64,000 nucleotides of DNA from Aeromicrobium ginsengisoli (lineage in GTDB: Bacteria; Actinomycetota; Actinomycetes; Propionibacteriales; Nocardioidaceae), in NCBI RefSeq assembly GCF_004134905.2, contig NZ_SDPQ02000002.1, positions 1,225,451 through 1,289,450 on the forward strand, in the 5' to 3' direction. The translations under genes and the position numbers were made by a program. This document shows positions 18,844 to 26,984 of this stretch, piece after piece. Numbering within the stretch: position 1 is the first letter of the stretch; each line of letters starts with the position of its first letter. Below the pieces are notes generated by a model, which saw nothing but the letters and a program-made list of their open reading frames with translations, had not been told where the DNA came from and did no database searches.

Positions 18844-18934
18844 CTGTCCAGATTAGAGGCGTATCCCACGCGCTACATCTCGAGGATTCCCGGACGGGCT
18901 GTCGCAGTCGGGTCAGGGCGGGCATGATCGAGGC

Positions 18935-20047
18935 ATGGAGCGCCGAAGCCTGCTGACCGGACTTGCCGCGATCGGTGCCGCCACCCTCGTGGGATGCGGC
19001 AGTGATGGGGAAAAACCCACTCCCACGCGTACGCCGACGACGGGTCCCACGACGGCTCCCACCACCGCTGCGACCCCGACCAGCGTCGACCCCGCGATCG
19101 CCTCGACGATCGCGACCGGGCTCAACGTGCCGTGGGACATCGTGTTCCTCGAGAGCGGTGACGCCCTCGTCTCCCAGCGCGACGAGGGATCGATCCTCCA
19201 CATCTCGACGGCCGGCAAGGTCACCACGGTCGGCGACGTCGACGGCGCCAGGGGTGGCGCCGGGGGAGAAGGCGGCCTGCTCGGCCTCGCCCTCGACCCG
19301 GAAGACGAGTCGACGCTGTTCGCCTTCGTCACGACCGGCTCGGACAACCGGGTCGTACGCCTGAGGCTCCGGGGCGGTTCGATCGCGTCGCAGAAGCCGA
19401 TCCTCACCGGCATCGGGATCGGCGGCCGGCACCACGGCGGTCGCCTGTTGTTCGACGGCGACGGCAACCTCTTCGTCTCGACCGGTGACGCCGGCGACGG
19501 TGCCCTGGCGCAGGACAAGGACTCGCTCAACGGCAAGGTCCTGCGGATCACCCGCGACGGCAAGGCGGCCGCCGACAACCCGTTCGACAACCGCACCTGG
19601 TCCTACGGGCACCGCAACATCGAGGGGCTCGCCTACGACGCGGACGGCCGGTTGTGGGCCACCGAGTTCGGCGACAAGGCCAAGGACGAGCTCAACCTCA
19701 TTCGGCGCGGTGGCAACTACGGCTGGCCGGAGGTCGAGGGCATGTCCGACAACGATGACTTCGTCAACCCCAAGGTCACCTGGGGCACCGACGAGTGCTC
19801 TCCCGCGGGCGTCACCATCACCCGGTCGACGGCGTTCCTCGGCGCGCTGCAGGGTGAGTGCATGTTTGCGGTGCCGCTCGACGGGACCAAGGCGGGCAAG
19901 CCCAAGGCGTACTTCAGCGGTGACCACGGACGCATCCGCACGATCGTGACCGCCCCGGACGGCGCGCTGTGGGTGACCACCAGCAACACCGACGGCCGCG
20001 GCGACCTGCGCGACCGCGACGACCGGATCCTCCGCGTGACGCTCTGA
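18935..20047 (+). CDS. PQQ-type glucose/sorbosone dehydrogenase lipoprotein
   Basis: A 370-residue exported protein with an RRSLLTGLAAIGAATLVGC signal: a twin-arginine start plus a lipobox Cys, hence a Tat-type lipoprotein. A Thr/Pro-rich spacer leads to a six-bladed soluble-glucose-dehydrogenase-type propeller. Signatures are LNVPWDIVFLESGDALVSQRD, GGEGGLLGLALDP, GRHHGGRLLFDGDGNLFVSTGD, LNGKVLRITRDGK, WSYGHRNIEGLAYD and ELNLIRRGGNYGWP. The His in GRHHGG and the GHRN segment are the expected catalytic and PQQ-binding parts. It oxidises an aldose or similar sugar at the cell surface; whether PQQ is available to this organism cannot be told from the window. Confidence 0.88.
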   Translation: MERRSLLTGLAAIGAATLVGCGSDGEKPTPTRTPTTGPTTAPTTAATPTSVDPAIASTIATGLNVPWDIVFLESGDALVSQRDEGSILHISTAGKVTTVGDVDGARGGAGGEGGLLGLALDPEDESTLFAFVTTGSDNRVVRLRLRGGSIASQKPILTGIGIGGRHHGGRLLFDGDGNLFVSTGDAGDGALAQDKDSLNGKVLRITRDGKAAADNPFDNRTWSYGHRNIEGLAYDADGRLWATEFGDKAKDELNLIRRGGNYGWPEVEGMSDNDDFVNPKVTWGTDECSPAGVTITRSTAFLGALQGECMFAVPLDGTKAGKPKAYFSGDHGRIRTIVTAPDGALWVTTSNTDGRGDLRDRDDRILRVTL

Positions 20048-20127
20048 AGCTACCGAGGCGTAAGGGTTACCGGCGGGCAAACATGAGGATATCCTCAGGT
20101 CAACGCCCGTGAGCAGAGGAGAGCCCC

Positions 20128-20304
20128 ATGGACGAGTCCACGTTCGAGATCGATTCGCAGCAGGTGGCCGAGGCATCAGCCAGGTTCCCCGCTCATCGGC
20201 TCGCTCCGCGGCACGCCAAGCCCGACACCGACGTCAGCTATCTCGAGAACGCGCCGAGCGCCGAGTACGGCCGGCACGCGTGGGACGAGTGCGGACACCT
20301 CTGA
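20128..20304 (+). CDS. 58-residue acidic protein of unknown function
   Basis: A small ORF with strong support. The ribosome-binding site AGAGGAGAG lies six bases before the ATG, codon usage is GC-rich at third positions, and a textbook terminator begins 17 bases after the stop. The protein is soluble and charged, with no Cys pair or membrane helix. The C-terminal half contains KPDTDVSYLENAPSAEYGRH and ends DECGHL. A short-gene scan with a 60-codon cut-off would miss it. No function is recognisable; the single-gene unit suggests an abundant small protein. Confidence 0.75.
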   Translation: MDESTFEIDSQQVAEASARFPAHRLAPRHAKPDTDVSYLENAPSAEYGRHAWDECGHL

Positions 20305-20320
20305 CGTACGCCTGAACATG

Positions 20321-20355
20321 CGAAAGCCCCCGGAGCAGTGCTCCGGGGGCTTTCG
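20321..20355 (+). terminator. Intrinsic terminator after the 58-residue protein gene
   Basis: A perfect 17-base stem (20321-20337 with 20339-20355; arms CGAAAGCCCCCGGAGCA and its complement) around a single unpaired base. It lacks a long U-run, as is usual in GC-rich actinobacteria. It lies between this gene and the convergent cold-shock gene and could serve both. Confidence 0.85.
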
Positions 20356-20417
20356 TCAGTCCGAAATCAGAGCGGACGGCAAGCCGGCCCCAAGCTCTCG
20401 CGAGCTTGTTGTCTGAC

Positions 20418-20621
20418 TCAGAGGGGCCGGATGTTCGCGGCCTGCAGGCCCTTCTGGCCCTGCTCGACGTCGAACTCGACCTTCTGGTTCTCGTTCAGCG
20501 AGCGGTAGCCGCTGGACTGGATGGCGCTGAAGTGCGCGAACACGTCTTCGCTGCCGTCATCGGGGGCGATGAAGCCGAAGCCCTTGTCAGCGTTGAACCA
20601 CTTGACGGTTCCTGTTGCCAT
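20418..20621 (-). CDS. Cold-shock protein (CspA family)
   Basis: A 67-residue single OB-fold domain. RNP1-type [11 protein letters not shown] and RNP2-type DVFAHFSAI bind single-stranded RNA/DNA; the start [18 protein letters not shown] and the [22 protein letters not shown] tail are classic. It acts as an RNA chaperone. The start at 20621 is set by AGAGGAG ending seven bases upstream. A 5' leader of probably 100 bases or more with a stable hairpin precedes it, typical for cold-shock genes. Confidence 0.95.
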   Translation of the reverse strand: MATGTVKWFNADKGFGFIAPDDGSEDVFAHFSAIQSSGYRSLNENQKVEFDVEQGQKGLQAANIRPL

Positions 20622-20643
20622 GTCTAACTCCTCTTGGCGAGTT

Positions 20644-20668
20644 GTCACTCACGACCTTCGCGAGTGAC
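20644..20668 (-). promoter_or_regulatory. Hairpin in the cold-shock gene 5' leader
   Basis: GTCACTCACG (20644-20653) pairs with CGCGAGTGAC (20659-20668) around a five-base loop, giving ten pairs with one G-U. On the mRNA it ends about 22 bases upstream of the start codon, just before the ribosome-binding site. A role in temperature-dependent stability or translation is plausible but unproven. Confidence 0.55.
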
Positions 20669-20794
20669 TGTCGCGACGTACATCCAACCTTCGAGAAGAA
20701 CTAGACACCCCGAGAGGAACTCATTCATTCTTACGGCCCAACGTCGTGCAACTGCCGACAAGCCTAGGGCACAGCGAACCCCAAAGGGAAAGCC

Positions 20795-20830
20795 TTCCGG
20801 GTGGTGAATTCAAAAATTCACCACCCGGAA
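20795..20830 (-). terminator. Hairpin terminator of the CAP-protein gene
   Basis: A perfect 16-base stem: TTCCGGGTGGTGAATT (20795-20810) with its complement (20815-20830), loop CAAA. It begins four bases after the stop codon of the CAP-protein gene on the minus strand. The stem is unusually AT-rich at its tip for this genome. Confidence 0.8.
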
Positions 20831-20834
20831 ACGG

Positions 20835-21293
20835 TCACTGCTTTCGACCGAAGACCTGCGACACCCACCACACTCCGTCGCCGTCCCTGACGGCGCCGAC
20901 TCCGATCCAGCGGACCTTGGAGTTGAGCAGGTTGGACCGGTGCCCCGGCGACCTCATCCACGCACTGACCACGCGACCACCGGTCCCGTAGCCGTACGCG
21001 ATGTTCTCCGACACCAGCGAGAGACCGCAGGCATTGAGGATGGTCGACATGCTCTGGTGCTTGAGCACCCCGTGACTGGCCATCCACGCGGCCTGCTTCT
21101 CCGCATAGCGGTCGACGCAGGACTGGGACTTGACTGCGACCCGGTCCCGATCGACTCGCTTGACGTTGGTCCACTTGATGACGTCACTCTCGTACGTCGT
21201 CGACGTCACGGCGGATGCCGGTGCAGACGCCAGAACCAACAGCACCATTGCTACTACTCCCGCGAACGCGCGCGGGTTCAGTATTTTCTTCAT
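20835..21293 (-). CDS. Secreted CAP/SCP-domain protein
   Basis: A 152-residue exported protein. Residues 1-29 form a signal peptide (RAFAGVVAMVLLVLASAPASA). The CAP domain shows WTNVKRVDRDRVAV, YAEKQAAWMASHGVLKHQS (first His), LSLVSENIAYGYGTGGRVVSAWMRSPGHRSNLL (the SENIA and S-P-G-H-R signature with the second His) and VRWIGVGAVRDGDGVWWVSQVFG. Two Cys residues may form a disulfide. Bacterial CAP proteins are extracellular and associated with the cell wall; no enzymatic activity is established. ATG 21293 was chosen over an upstream ATG because GGAGGGAGA precedes it; that site is buried in a leader stem. Confidence 0.88.
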   Translation of the reverse strand: MKKILNPRAFAGVVAMVLLVLASAPASAVTSTTYESDVIKWTNVKRVDRDRVAVKSQSCVDRYAEKQAAWMASHGVLKHQSMSTILNACGLSLVSENIAYGYGTGGRVVSAWMRSPGHRSNLLNSKVRWIGVGAVRDGDGVWWVSQVFGRKQ

Positions 21294-21352
21294 GGGTTCT
21301 CCCTCCCACCCCACACCTTAGGTCAGGCGTGAGCAGTGGCGAGGGAGAACCC
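21294..21352 (-). promoter_or_regulatory. Ribosome-binding-site-sequestering leader stem
   Basis: A perfect 12-base inverted repeat: GGGTTCTCCCTC at 21294-21305 and GAGGGAGAACCC at 21341-21352. On the minus-strand mRNA the 3' arm contains the whole Shine-Dalgarno GGAGGGAGA and abuts the AUG, so the folded RNA hides the ribosome-binding site. The 35-base loop could hold a ligand or an alternative pairing. It does not match a riboswitch class that I recognise. Confidence 0.65.
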
Positions 21353-21364
21353 GGATGTTCGAGA

Positions 21365-21414
21365 CGTAGTCCTGAAGGACTACGCCCTTATAGTCAGGTC
21401 GGGCTAAATGTCAA
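21365..21414 (-). promoter_or_regulatory. Sigma-A promoter and hairpin/operator for the CAP-protein gene
   Basis: On the minus strand TTGACA (21414-21409) and TATAAG (21392-21387) are separated by 16 bases, a near-consensus housekeeping promoter. A perfect 8-base inverted repeat with loop TGAA (21365-21384) covers the expected transcription start. It could be an operator or the first hairpin of the roughly 90-base leader. Confidence 0.8.
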
Positions 21415-21537
21415 GACTGCCTTTCTTCCTGAAAATTACCTAAGTTGACCCCGTTGTGCAGGGCGCCTCACGAGGGCGTACGCACCGCAGGCCGGGCAAA
21501 CCACCCGGCTGCTCCATCAAAGGGAACGAGGGGAACA

Positions 21538-23925
21538 GTGAAGCGTGTGACGTCAGGCCTAGTCGGCCTCGCACTCGCGGCAGCATTCGGGACGGCCTAT
21601 ACGGCTCCCAGCTCCGCGTCAGCAGCACCGCCGGTCGCCGGTAGCGATCGTGTCACCAACAAGCAGGACGAGCTGAGCAGTCCGATGGAGGACAAGCGCC
21701 GCGCACTGCGTGAGTCCGCCATCACCGGAGTGCTCAACGGTGAGCTCAAGCCCGTCGAGAAGGACGGCAGCACCGTGGTCAAGGTCGGCCGCGGCACCAG
21801 CCCGGCCGACGCGGCCCGTGCCGGCAACAAGAAGTTCCGCAAGAACTTCACGGCCCGTGCCGGCGCCAAGCAGCAGGACCAGTACGTCGAGCTCTCGCAG
21901 GAGCGCAACGACAAGATCTTCGTGATCCTCGCTGAGTTCGGCAACGAGCGGCACCCCGACTACCCGGACGTCGACACCGACCCCGACACCCCCGGACCCA
22001 CGACGTTCGAGGGCCCGCTGCACAACAAGATCCCCGAGCCCGACCGCACCAAGGACAACTCCACGGTCTGGCAGTCGGACTTCAACCGCCAGCACTACCA
22101 GGACATGTACTTCAAGACCGACGCCGAGTCGCTCAAGACGTACTACAAGACGCAGTCGTCGGGCCGCTACTCGGTCGACGGCACGGTCTCGGACTGGGTC
22201 AAGGTGCCTTACAACGAAGCGCGCTACGGCCGCGAGGACTCCGGCACCTGGTACCTCATCCAGGACGCGGTGACCGCGTGGATCGCCGAGCAGAAGGCCG
22301 GCGGCAAGACCGACGCCCAGATCAAGACGGCGCTGCAGGCGTACGACCAGTACGACCGCTACGACTACGACGGTGACGGTGACTTCAACGAGCCCGACGG
22401 CTACATCGATCACTTCCAGATCGTGCACGCCGGCGGCGACGAGGCCGACGGTGACCCGCAGCAGGGCGAGGACGCCATCTGGTCGCACCGCTGGAACGCC
22501 TTCCTGACCGACGCCGGCGTCACCGGCCCGGCCTACAACCGCCTCGGCGGCACGCAGATCGGCGACACCGGCATCTGGATCTCGGACTACACGGTGCAGC
22601 CCGAGAACGGCGGCCTGTCGGTCTTCGTCCACGAGTACGGACACGACCTCGGCCTGCCGGACGCCTACGCGACCGCTGGTGGCGGCGACAACTCCAACGA
22701 GTACTGGACCCTGATGGCCCAGAGCCGGCTCAACGCCAAGGGCGAGCCGCTCGGCACGCGACCGGGTGACATCGGTGCGTGGGAGAAGCTGCAGCTCGGC
22801 TGGCTCGACTACGAGGCGATCGGCGCCAAGGAGAAGCGCACGCTGGCCATGGGCCCGCAGGAGTACAACACCAGCAAGGCCCAGGGTGCGGTCGTGGTCC
22901 TGCCCAAGAAGAGCGTGACCAAGGACAACGGCGCACCGGCATCCGGGACCAAGCAGTTCTTCTCCGGTTCGGGCGATGACCTGGCCAACTCGATGACCAG
23001 GGACGTCGACCTCACCGGCAAGACCGGTGCGGAGCTGACGGCCAAGGTCCACTACGCGATCGAGGAGGGCTACGACTACGCGTACGTCCAGGCCTCGACC
23101 GACGGTGGCGCCAACTGGACGTCGCTCGACGGCACGATCAACGGCACGCCGATCGGCGAGGACACCTCAGGGCGTCCGGGCATCGACGGCGAGCAGGCCA
23201 CGTGGGCCGACCTCAAGGTGCCGCTGTCGGCGTACGACGGTCAGAAGATCAAGCTGCGCATCTACTACAAGACCGACGGCGGCCTTGCCCTCGCCGGCCT
23301 GTACGCCGATGACGTCGCGGTCAAGGCCGGTGCCGACACGGTGTTCACCGATGGTGCCGAGGACGGTGCGACGAGCTTCGAGCTCGACGGGTTCTCGATC
23401 GTCGGGGCCACCACGACCGAGCTGTTCGACAACTACTACGTCATGGGTCACCGCTCCTACGTGTCCTACGACAAGCACCTGTTGACCGGCCCGTACAACT
23501 TCGGCTTCACCAACACGAAGCCGGACTGGGTCGAGCACTACAAGTACGGTCACGGCCTGCTGATCTCGTACTGGGACACCTCGATGAAGGACAACAACAC
23601 GAGCCTTCACCCGGGATCGGGCCGCAACCTGCCGATCGACGCCAACCCGAGGCCGATCATCAACATCGCAACGGGTGCACCGTGGCGTCCTCGGATCCAG
23701 GTCTACGACGCACCGTTCTCGCTTCACAAGGCGGACTCGATGACGTTGCACACCAACGGCGTCCCGAGCTACATCCGTGGGCAGGCTGCTCAGCCACTGT
23801 TCGACGACACCAAGAAGTACTGGTACGCCGAGCTGCCCAGCCACGGTGTGAAGCTGCCGGCGGTGGGTGTCAAGGTGAAGGTCCTCGAAGAGGCCGGCAC
23901 CTCACTGAAGGTCAGGTTCAACTGA
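21538..23925 (+). CDS. Secreted M6 metalloprotease (immune inhibitor A-like)
   Basis: A 795-residue exported zinc protease. The GTG start is preceded by GAGGGG and begins a signal peptide (residues 1-28, GLVGLALAAAFGTAYTA...ASA). A propeptide follows, then the M6 catalytic domain, with FVHEYGHDLGLPDAYAT supplying HExxHxxGxxD. An EF-hand-like calcium segment DYDGDGDFNEPDGYIDHFQIVHAGGDEADGD and the family phrase WTLMAQSRLNAKGEPLGTRPGDIGAWEKLQLGWLDY are present. Two jelly-roll-like repeats after the domain (VHYAIEEGYDYAYVQASTDGGANW, and ADDVAVKAG...) match InhA architecture. It degrades extracellular proteins. A strong terminator follows. Confidence 0.93.
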   Translation: MKRVTSGLVGLALAAAFGTAYTAPSSASAAPPVAGSDRVTNKQDELSSPMEDKRRALRESAITGVLNGELKPVEKDGSTVVKVGRGTSPADAARAGNKKFRKNFTARAGAKQQDQYVELSQERNDKIFVILAEFGNERHPDYPDVDTDPDTPGPTTFEGPLHNKIPEPDRTKDNSTVWQSDFNRQHYQDMYFKTDAESLKTYYKTQSSGRYSVDGTVSDWVKVPYNEARYGREDSGTWYLIQDAVTAWIAEQKAGGKTDAQIKTALQAYDQYDRYDYDGDGDFNEPDGYIDHFQIVHAGGDEADGDPQQGEDAIWSHRWNAFLTDAGVTGPAYNRLGGTQIGDTGIWISDYTVQPENGGLSVFVHEYGHDLGLPDAYATAGGGDNSNEYWTLMAQSRLNAKGEPLGTRPGDIGAWEKLQLGWLDYEAIGAKEKRTLAMGPQEYNTSKAQGAVVVLPKKSVTKDNGAPASGTKQFFSGSGDDLANSMTRDVDLTGKTGAELTAKVHYAIEEGYDYAYVQASTDGGANWTSLDGTINGTPIGEDTSGRPGIDGEQATWADLKVPLSAYDGQKIKLRIYYKTDGGLALAGLYADDVAVKAGADTVFTDGAEDGATSFELDGFSIVGATTTELFDNYYVMGHRSYVSYDKHLLTGPYNFGFTNTKPDWVEHYKYGHGLLISYWDTSMKDNNTSLHPGSGRNLPIDANPRPIINIATGAPWRPRIQVYDAPFSLHKADSMTLHTNGVPSYIRGQAAQPLFDDTKKYWYAELPSHGVKLPAVGVKVKVLEEAGTSLKVRFN

Positions 23926-23942
23926 CCTGAGTGGCAAGGACT

Positions 23943-23974
23943 GGGGGGCGCGCATCAGGGGGTGCGCGTCCCCC
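23943..23974 (+). terminator. Terminator of the metalloprotease gene
   Basis: A 12-base stem with one G-U pair (23943-23954 with 23963-23974) and an 8-base loop, starting 17 bases after the stop and followed by GCTTTGTG. Confidence 0.8.
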
Positions 23975-23992
23975 GCTTTGTGCTGGGACGGA

Positions 23993-24033
23993 GCCGCGGC
24001 GCCCGCTCTGACCTGGGGAAGGGGCGCCGCGGC
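23993..24033 (-). terminator. Terminator of the MFS transporter gene
   Basis: GCCGCGGCGCCC (23993-24004) pairs perfectly with GGGCGCCGCGGC (24022-24033) around a 17-base loop. It lies four bases beyond the MFS stop on the minus strand. Confidence 0.7.
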
Positions 24034-24036
24034 AGC

Positions 24037-25296
24037 TCAGTGGGTGCGCACGACCTCGTCGATGGCACCCGAGGCGCCGCCGAACTCGTCGGCAACCTCG
24101 CCGCTGACGTCGTCGTGGCCCGCGAGGGTGCGATCCGCCTCGGCGAGCAGCCGGCGACCGGAGGCGAGGACGGCGATCGCGACGAGCACCGTGATCGCGC
24201 CGATCGCGAACGGCACGTGCACGTTGAAGTGCTCGACGAGCTTGCCGGCGGCGAACGGCGCGAGGCCGCCGCCGATGAAGCGTACGAAGCCGTAGGCCGC
24301 CGAGGCCACCGGGCGCTCGACGGGGGAGACCATCATGACGGCCTGCGTCATCAGGGTGTTGTTGATGCCGATGAAGATGCCCGCGGCGATGACGCAGCCG
24401 ATCATCAGCACCTGGTTGGTCGGGCTGATCGCCATGACGGCGAGGTCGACCGCGAACAGGCCGAGTGAGCCGTAGAGCGACGCAGCGGTGCCGAAACGCT
24501 CCTGCAGCCACGGTGCGCCGATGACGGAGAAGAACGCCACCAGCACGCCCCAGCAGAAGAACACCCAGCCGAGCGCCGTGATCGACAGACCCATCGGGAA
24601 CGGGGCGTAGCCGAGCATCGTGAAGAAGCCCCAGTTGTAGAGCAGCGCCGTGATGCTCATCGTGAGGAGGCCGCGGTGGCCGAGGGCGCGCAGTGGTGCA
24701 CTGAGGGACGTCCGGTGCTCTGGCTTGGGTGTGGCCGGCAGCAGGAACACCGTGGCGACCAGGGCGATTGCCATGAGCGCCGAGACGCCGTAGAACGGGC
24801 CACGCCAACTGATGTTGCCGAGCACGCTGCCGACGAGCGGTCCGGCGGCGATGCCGAGGCCCAGCGCGGCCTCGTACAGGATGATGGCCCCGGCGAACCC
24901 GCCTCGGGCACTCGCGACGATCGCGGCCAGCGAGGTGGCGATGAAGAGCGCGTTGCCAAGACCCCAGCCGGCGCGGAACGCGACGATGCCCGAGATCGTG
25001 TCGGTGGACCCGGCGAGGGCGGCGAACGCGACGATGATGACGAGGCCGGTCAGCAGCGTTCGCTTGGCGCCGAGGCGGCTCGACACCCAGTTGGTGACCA
25101 GCATCGCGACCGCGGTGACGACGAGGTAGCTGGTGAACAGCAGCGTCACCTGGCTCTCGGTGGCGTGGAGCTGGGTCTTGAGCGCCTGCAGGATCGGGTC
25201 CACCAGGCCGATGCCCATGAACGAGATGACGCAGGCAAAGGCGACCGCGTAGACGGCCTTGGGCTGCTTGAACAGGCTGATGTTGTCAGACGACAT
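24037..25296 (-). CDS. MFS transporter, drug/small-molecule efflux type
   Basis: A 419-residue major facilitator with about 12 hydrophobic segments. It starts AVYAVAFACVISFMGIGLVDPIL, has the motif-A-like loop NWVSSRLGAKRTLL after helix 2, and the LYEAALGLGIAAGPLVGSVLG segment in helix 5 resembles the antiporter motif C of 12-TMS exporters. It likely pumps out a drug or toxic metabolite in exchange for protons. It overlaps the MarR regulator gene by 11 bases, so both come from one transcript and the regulator very likely controls it. An acidic C-terminal tail is cytosolic. Confidence 0.9.
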   Translation of the reverse strand: MSSDNISLFKQPKAVYAVAFACVISFMGIGLVDPILQALKTQLHATESQVTLLFTSYLVVTAVAMLVTNWVSSRLGAKRTLLTGLVIIVAFAALAGSTDTISGIVAFRAGWGLGNALFIATSLAAIVASARGGFAGAIILYEAALGLGIAAGPLVGSVLGNISWRGPFYGVSALMAIALVATVFLLPATPKPEHRTSLSAPLRALGHRGLLTMSITALLYNWGFFTMLGYAPFPMGLSITALGWVFFCWGVLVAFFSVIGAPWLQERFGTAASLYGSLGLFAVDLAVMAISPTNQVLMIGCVIAAGIFIGINNTLMTQAVMMVSPVERPVASAAYGFVRFIGGGLAPFAAGKLVEHFNVHVPFAIGAITVLVAIAVLASGRRLLAEADRTLAGHDDVSGEVADEFGGASGAIDEVVRTH

Positions 25297-25711
25297 GAAG
25301 CTCCGTGACGTTGTAGAGGGCAGGAAGTGCTGCCTCGACGGCAGCGAGCTCGTCGGGGGACAGCCCCGCGAGCCGGTCGATGATGATGGCGTCCTGTGCG
25401 GCCCGACGGCGCTCGAGCACCTCGCGGCCGTGCGGCGTGATGTCGATCAGGGCGGCGCGCCCGTCGCGAGCATCGGCCTTGCGGCTGACCAGGCCGCCGG
25501 CCTCGAGGCGCTGCACCAGTCCGGTCATGGCGGGTTGGGTGACGGCCTCGCGCTCGGCGAGTGTCGTGATCCGCATGGCGCCTTCGCGCGACAGCCAGGA
25601 CAGCGTCGACGCCGCCGTACGGCTCAGGGAGTCGGTGCGGGTCGAGCGCAGGAGGCCACCCGCGAACTCGCGGAGGGCCTGGGCGAGGTGTTCCAGATCA
25701 GGTTGCGCCAT
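25286..25711 (-). CDS. MarR-family transcriptional regulator
   Basis: A 141-residue winged-helix repressor. The recognition region AMRITTLAEREAVTQPAMTGLVQRLEAGGLVSRKADARDGRAALIDITPHG is the canonical MarR DNA-binding domain with the DxRDGR wing. Terminal helices provide dimerisation. It should bind a short palindrome near its own promoter and release it on binding a phenolic compound or drug. Its gene overlaps the MFS efflux gene by 11 bases, the usual arrangement of a self-regulated efflux operon. The upstream 60-base gap holds a candidate operator. Confidence 0.93.
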   Translation of the reverse strand: MAQPDLEHLAQALREFAGGLLRSTRTDSLSRTAASTLSWLSREGAMRITTLAEREAVTQPAMTGLVQRLEAGGLVSRKADARDGRAALIDITPHGREVLERRRAAQDAIIIDRLAGLSPDELAAVEAALPALYNVTELHVV

Positions 25712-25730
25712 GCAACCAAGTGTATGACGG

Positions 25731-25749
25731 AGTTATGCAACATTCAACT
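25731..25749 (-). promoter_or_regulatory. Candidate MarR operator upstream of the marR-MFS operon
   Basis: AGTTATGCAACATTCAACT is an imperfect inverted repeat with AGTT...AACT ends, 20 bases upstream of the MarR start. Its half-sites resemble those of the operator at 13966-13983. Position and composition fit auto-repression, but the symmetry is imperfect. Confidence 0.4.
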
Positions 25750-25771
25750 TGTGGTCGTTGTGGCAGGTGTC

Positions 25772-26983
25772 TCAGCGGCGACGCAGGGCGTAGAGCGCAC
25801 CGCCGGTGGCGACGACGATCGCGCCGACCAGGATCGTCGAGGCCGGCAGGCTCAGCGCGAGCGCCGTGCACCCGATGAGGCCGAGGACGGCAACGAGGCG
25901 CGGCACAGCGGCGCGGTCGAGGGTCCAGGCCGAGGCGTTGGCGATCGCGTAGTAGATCAGGACGCAGAACGAGGAGAACGCCACGCTGGTGACGAGGTCG
26001 CCGAAGCAGATCAGCGCGGCGACCACGACCGCGACGGCGATCTCAGCAGCGTGGGGCACCCGCGTGCGTACGCTCACTGCCGCGAGGCCGCGCGGCAGGT
26101 GACCGTCGCGGGCCATGGCGAGCGTCGTGCGGGAGACGCCGAGCATCAGGGACAGCAGCGCCCCGCCGGCCGCCAGGGCCGCGGCGACCAGCACGAGGGG
26201 CACCAGGCCGTCGGCATCGGCCGCCTTGACGCCGGAGACGAACGGCCGCACCGAGTCGGCCAGTCCGGCGGGCCCGAGGACATGCAGGAGCGCGAGTGCG
26301 GCGGCCGTGTAGAGCCCCAGCACGAGGACGAACGTCACCGCGATCGCGCGGGGGATGGTGCGGGCGGGCTCGCGCACCTCCTCGCCGAGCGTGGCCAGGC
26401 GTGCGTAGCCGGCGAACGCGAAGAACAGCAGACCTGCGGCCTCGAGCACGCCACCGGACGAGGTCGGCAGGTCCGGGCTGGGTGCGGTGCCACCGGAGGA
26501 CATGGCAACGACGGCAACGACCACGATCGCGACGACCCCCGCGACGAGCGGGATGCTGACGGCGGCTGACTTCTCGACGCCCGCGAGGTTGACCGCGGTG
26601 AAGACGGCGACGGCCGCCAGAGCGCCGAGCCGAGCGTGGTCGGGCCACAGGTAGCTGCCCAGCGCGAACGCCATCGCCGCGCACGACGCGACCTTGCCGG
26701 CGATGAACGACCACCCGGCGAGGTAGCCCCACAACGGTCCGAGCTGCTCGCGGCCGTAGACGTAGGTGCCACCGGCGACCGCGTGCCGGCGAGCCAGCCG
26801 CGCCGACGAGATCGCGTTGCACGCCGCCACCACGGCAGCGATGGTGAGAGCGATGAGCAGCCCGTCACCGGCCGCTGAGACCGCAGGCGGGAACACCACG
26901 AACAGGCCGGCGCCGATCATGGCGCTCATCCCCACGGCGACGGACCCGACGAGCCCCAGACGTCGATCGAGCGGGGCGGTCAT
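25772..26983 (-). CDS. APC-family amino acid permease
   Basis: A 403-residue membrane protein with about 12 helices. Helix 1 contains SAMIGAGLFVVFPP, the unwound G-A-G segment that binds the substrate amine and carboxylate in APC transporters. Helix 6 has FFAFAGYARLATLGEEVREPARTIPRAI, another family signature. It probably imports an amino acid or amine with protons; specificity is not readable. It ends 60 bases before the MarR gene and starts two bases after the exonuclease III stop, so transcription with xthA is likely. Confidence 0.88.
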   Translation of the reverse strand: MTAPLDRRLGLVGSVAVGMSAMIGAGLFVVFPPAVSAAGDGLLIALTIAAVVAACNAISSARLARRHAVAGGTYVYGREQLGPLWGYLAGWSFIAGKVASCAAMAFALGSYLWPDHARLGALAAVAVFTAVNLAGVEKSAAVSIPLVAGVVAIVVVAVVAMSSGGTAPSPDLPTSSGGVLEAAGLLFFAFAGYARLATLGEEVREPARTIPRAIAVTFVLVLGLYTAAALALLHVLGPAGLADSVRPFVSGVKAADADGLVPLVLVAAALAAGGALLSLMLGVSRTTLAMARDGHLPRGLAAVSVRTRVPHAAEIAVAVVVAALICFGDLVTSVAFSSFCVLIYYAIANASAWTLDRAAVPRLVAVLGLIGCTALALSLPASTILVGAIVVATGGALYALRRR

Positions 26984-26984
26984 G

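Noticed and set aside
21491..21512. GGGCAAACC-like stretch before the M6 protease resembling a cyclic-di-GMP riboswitch
   Set aside because: Only the short signature and one small stem are present; the second conserved helix and the rest of the consensus are missing.
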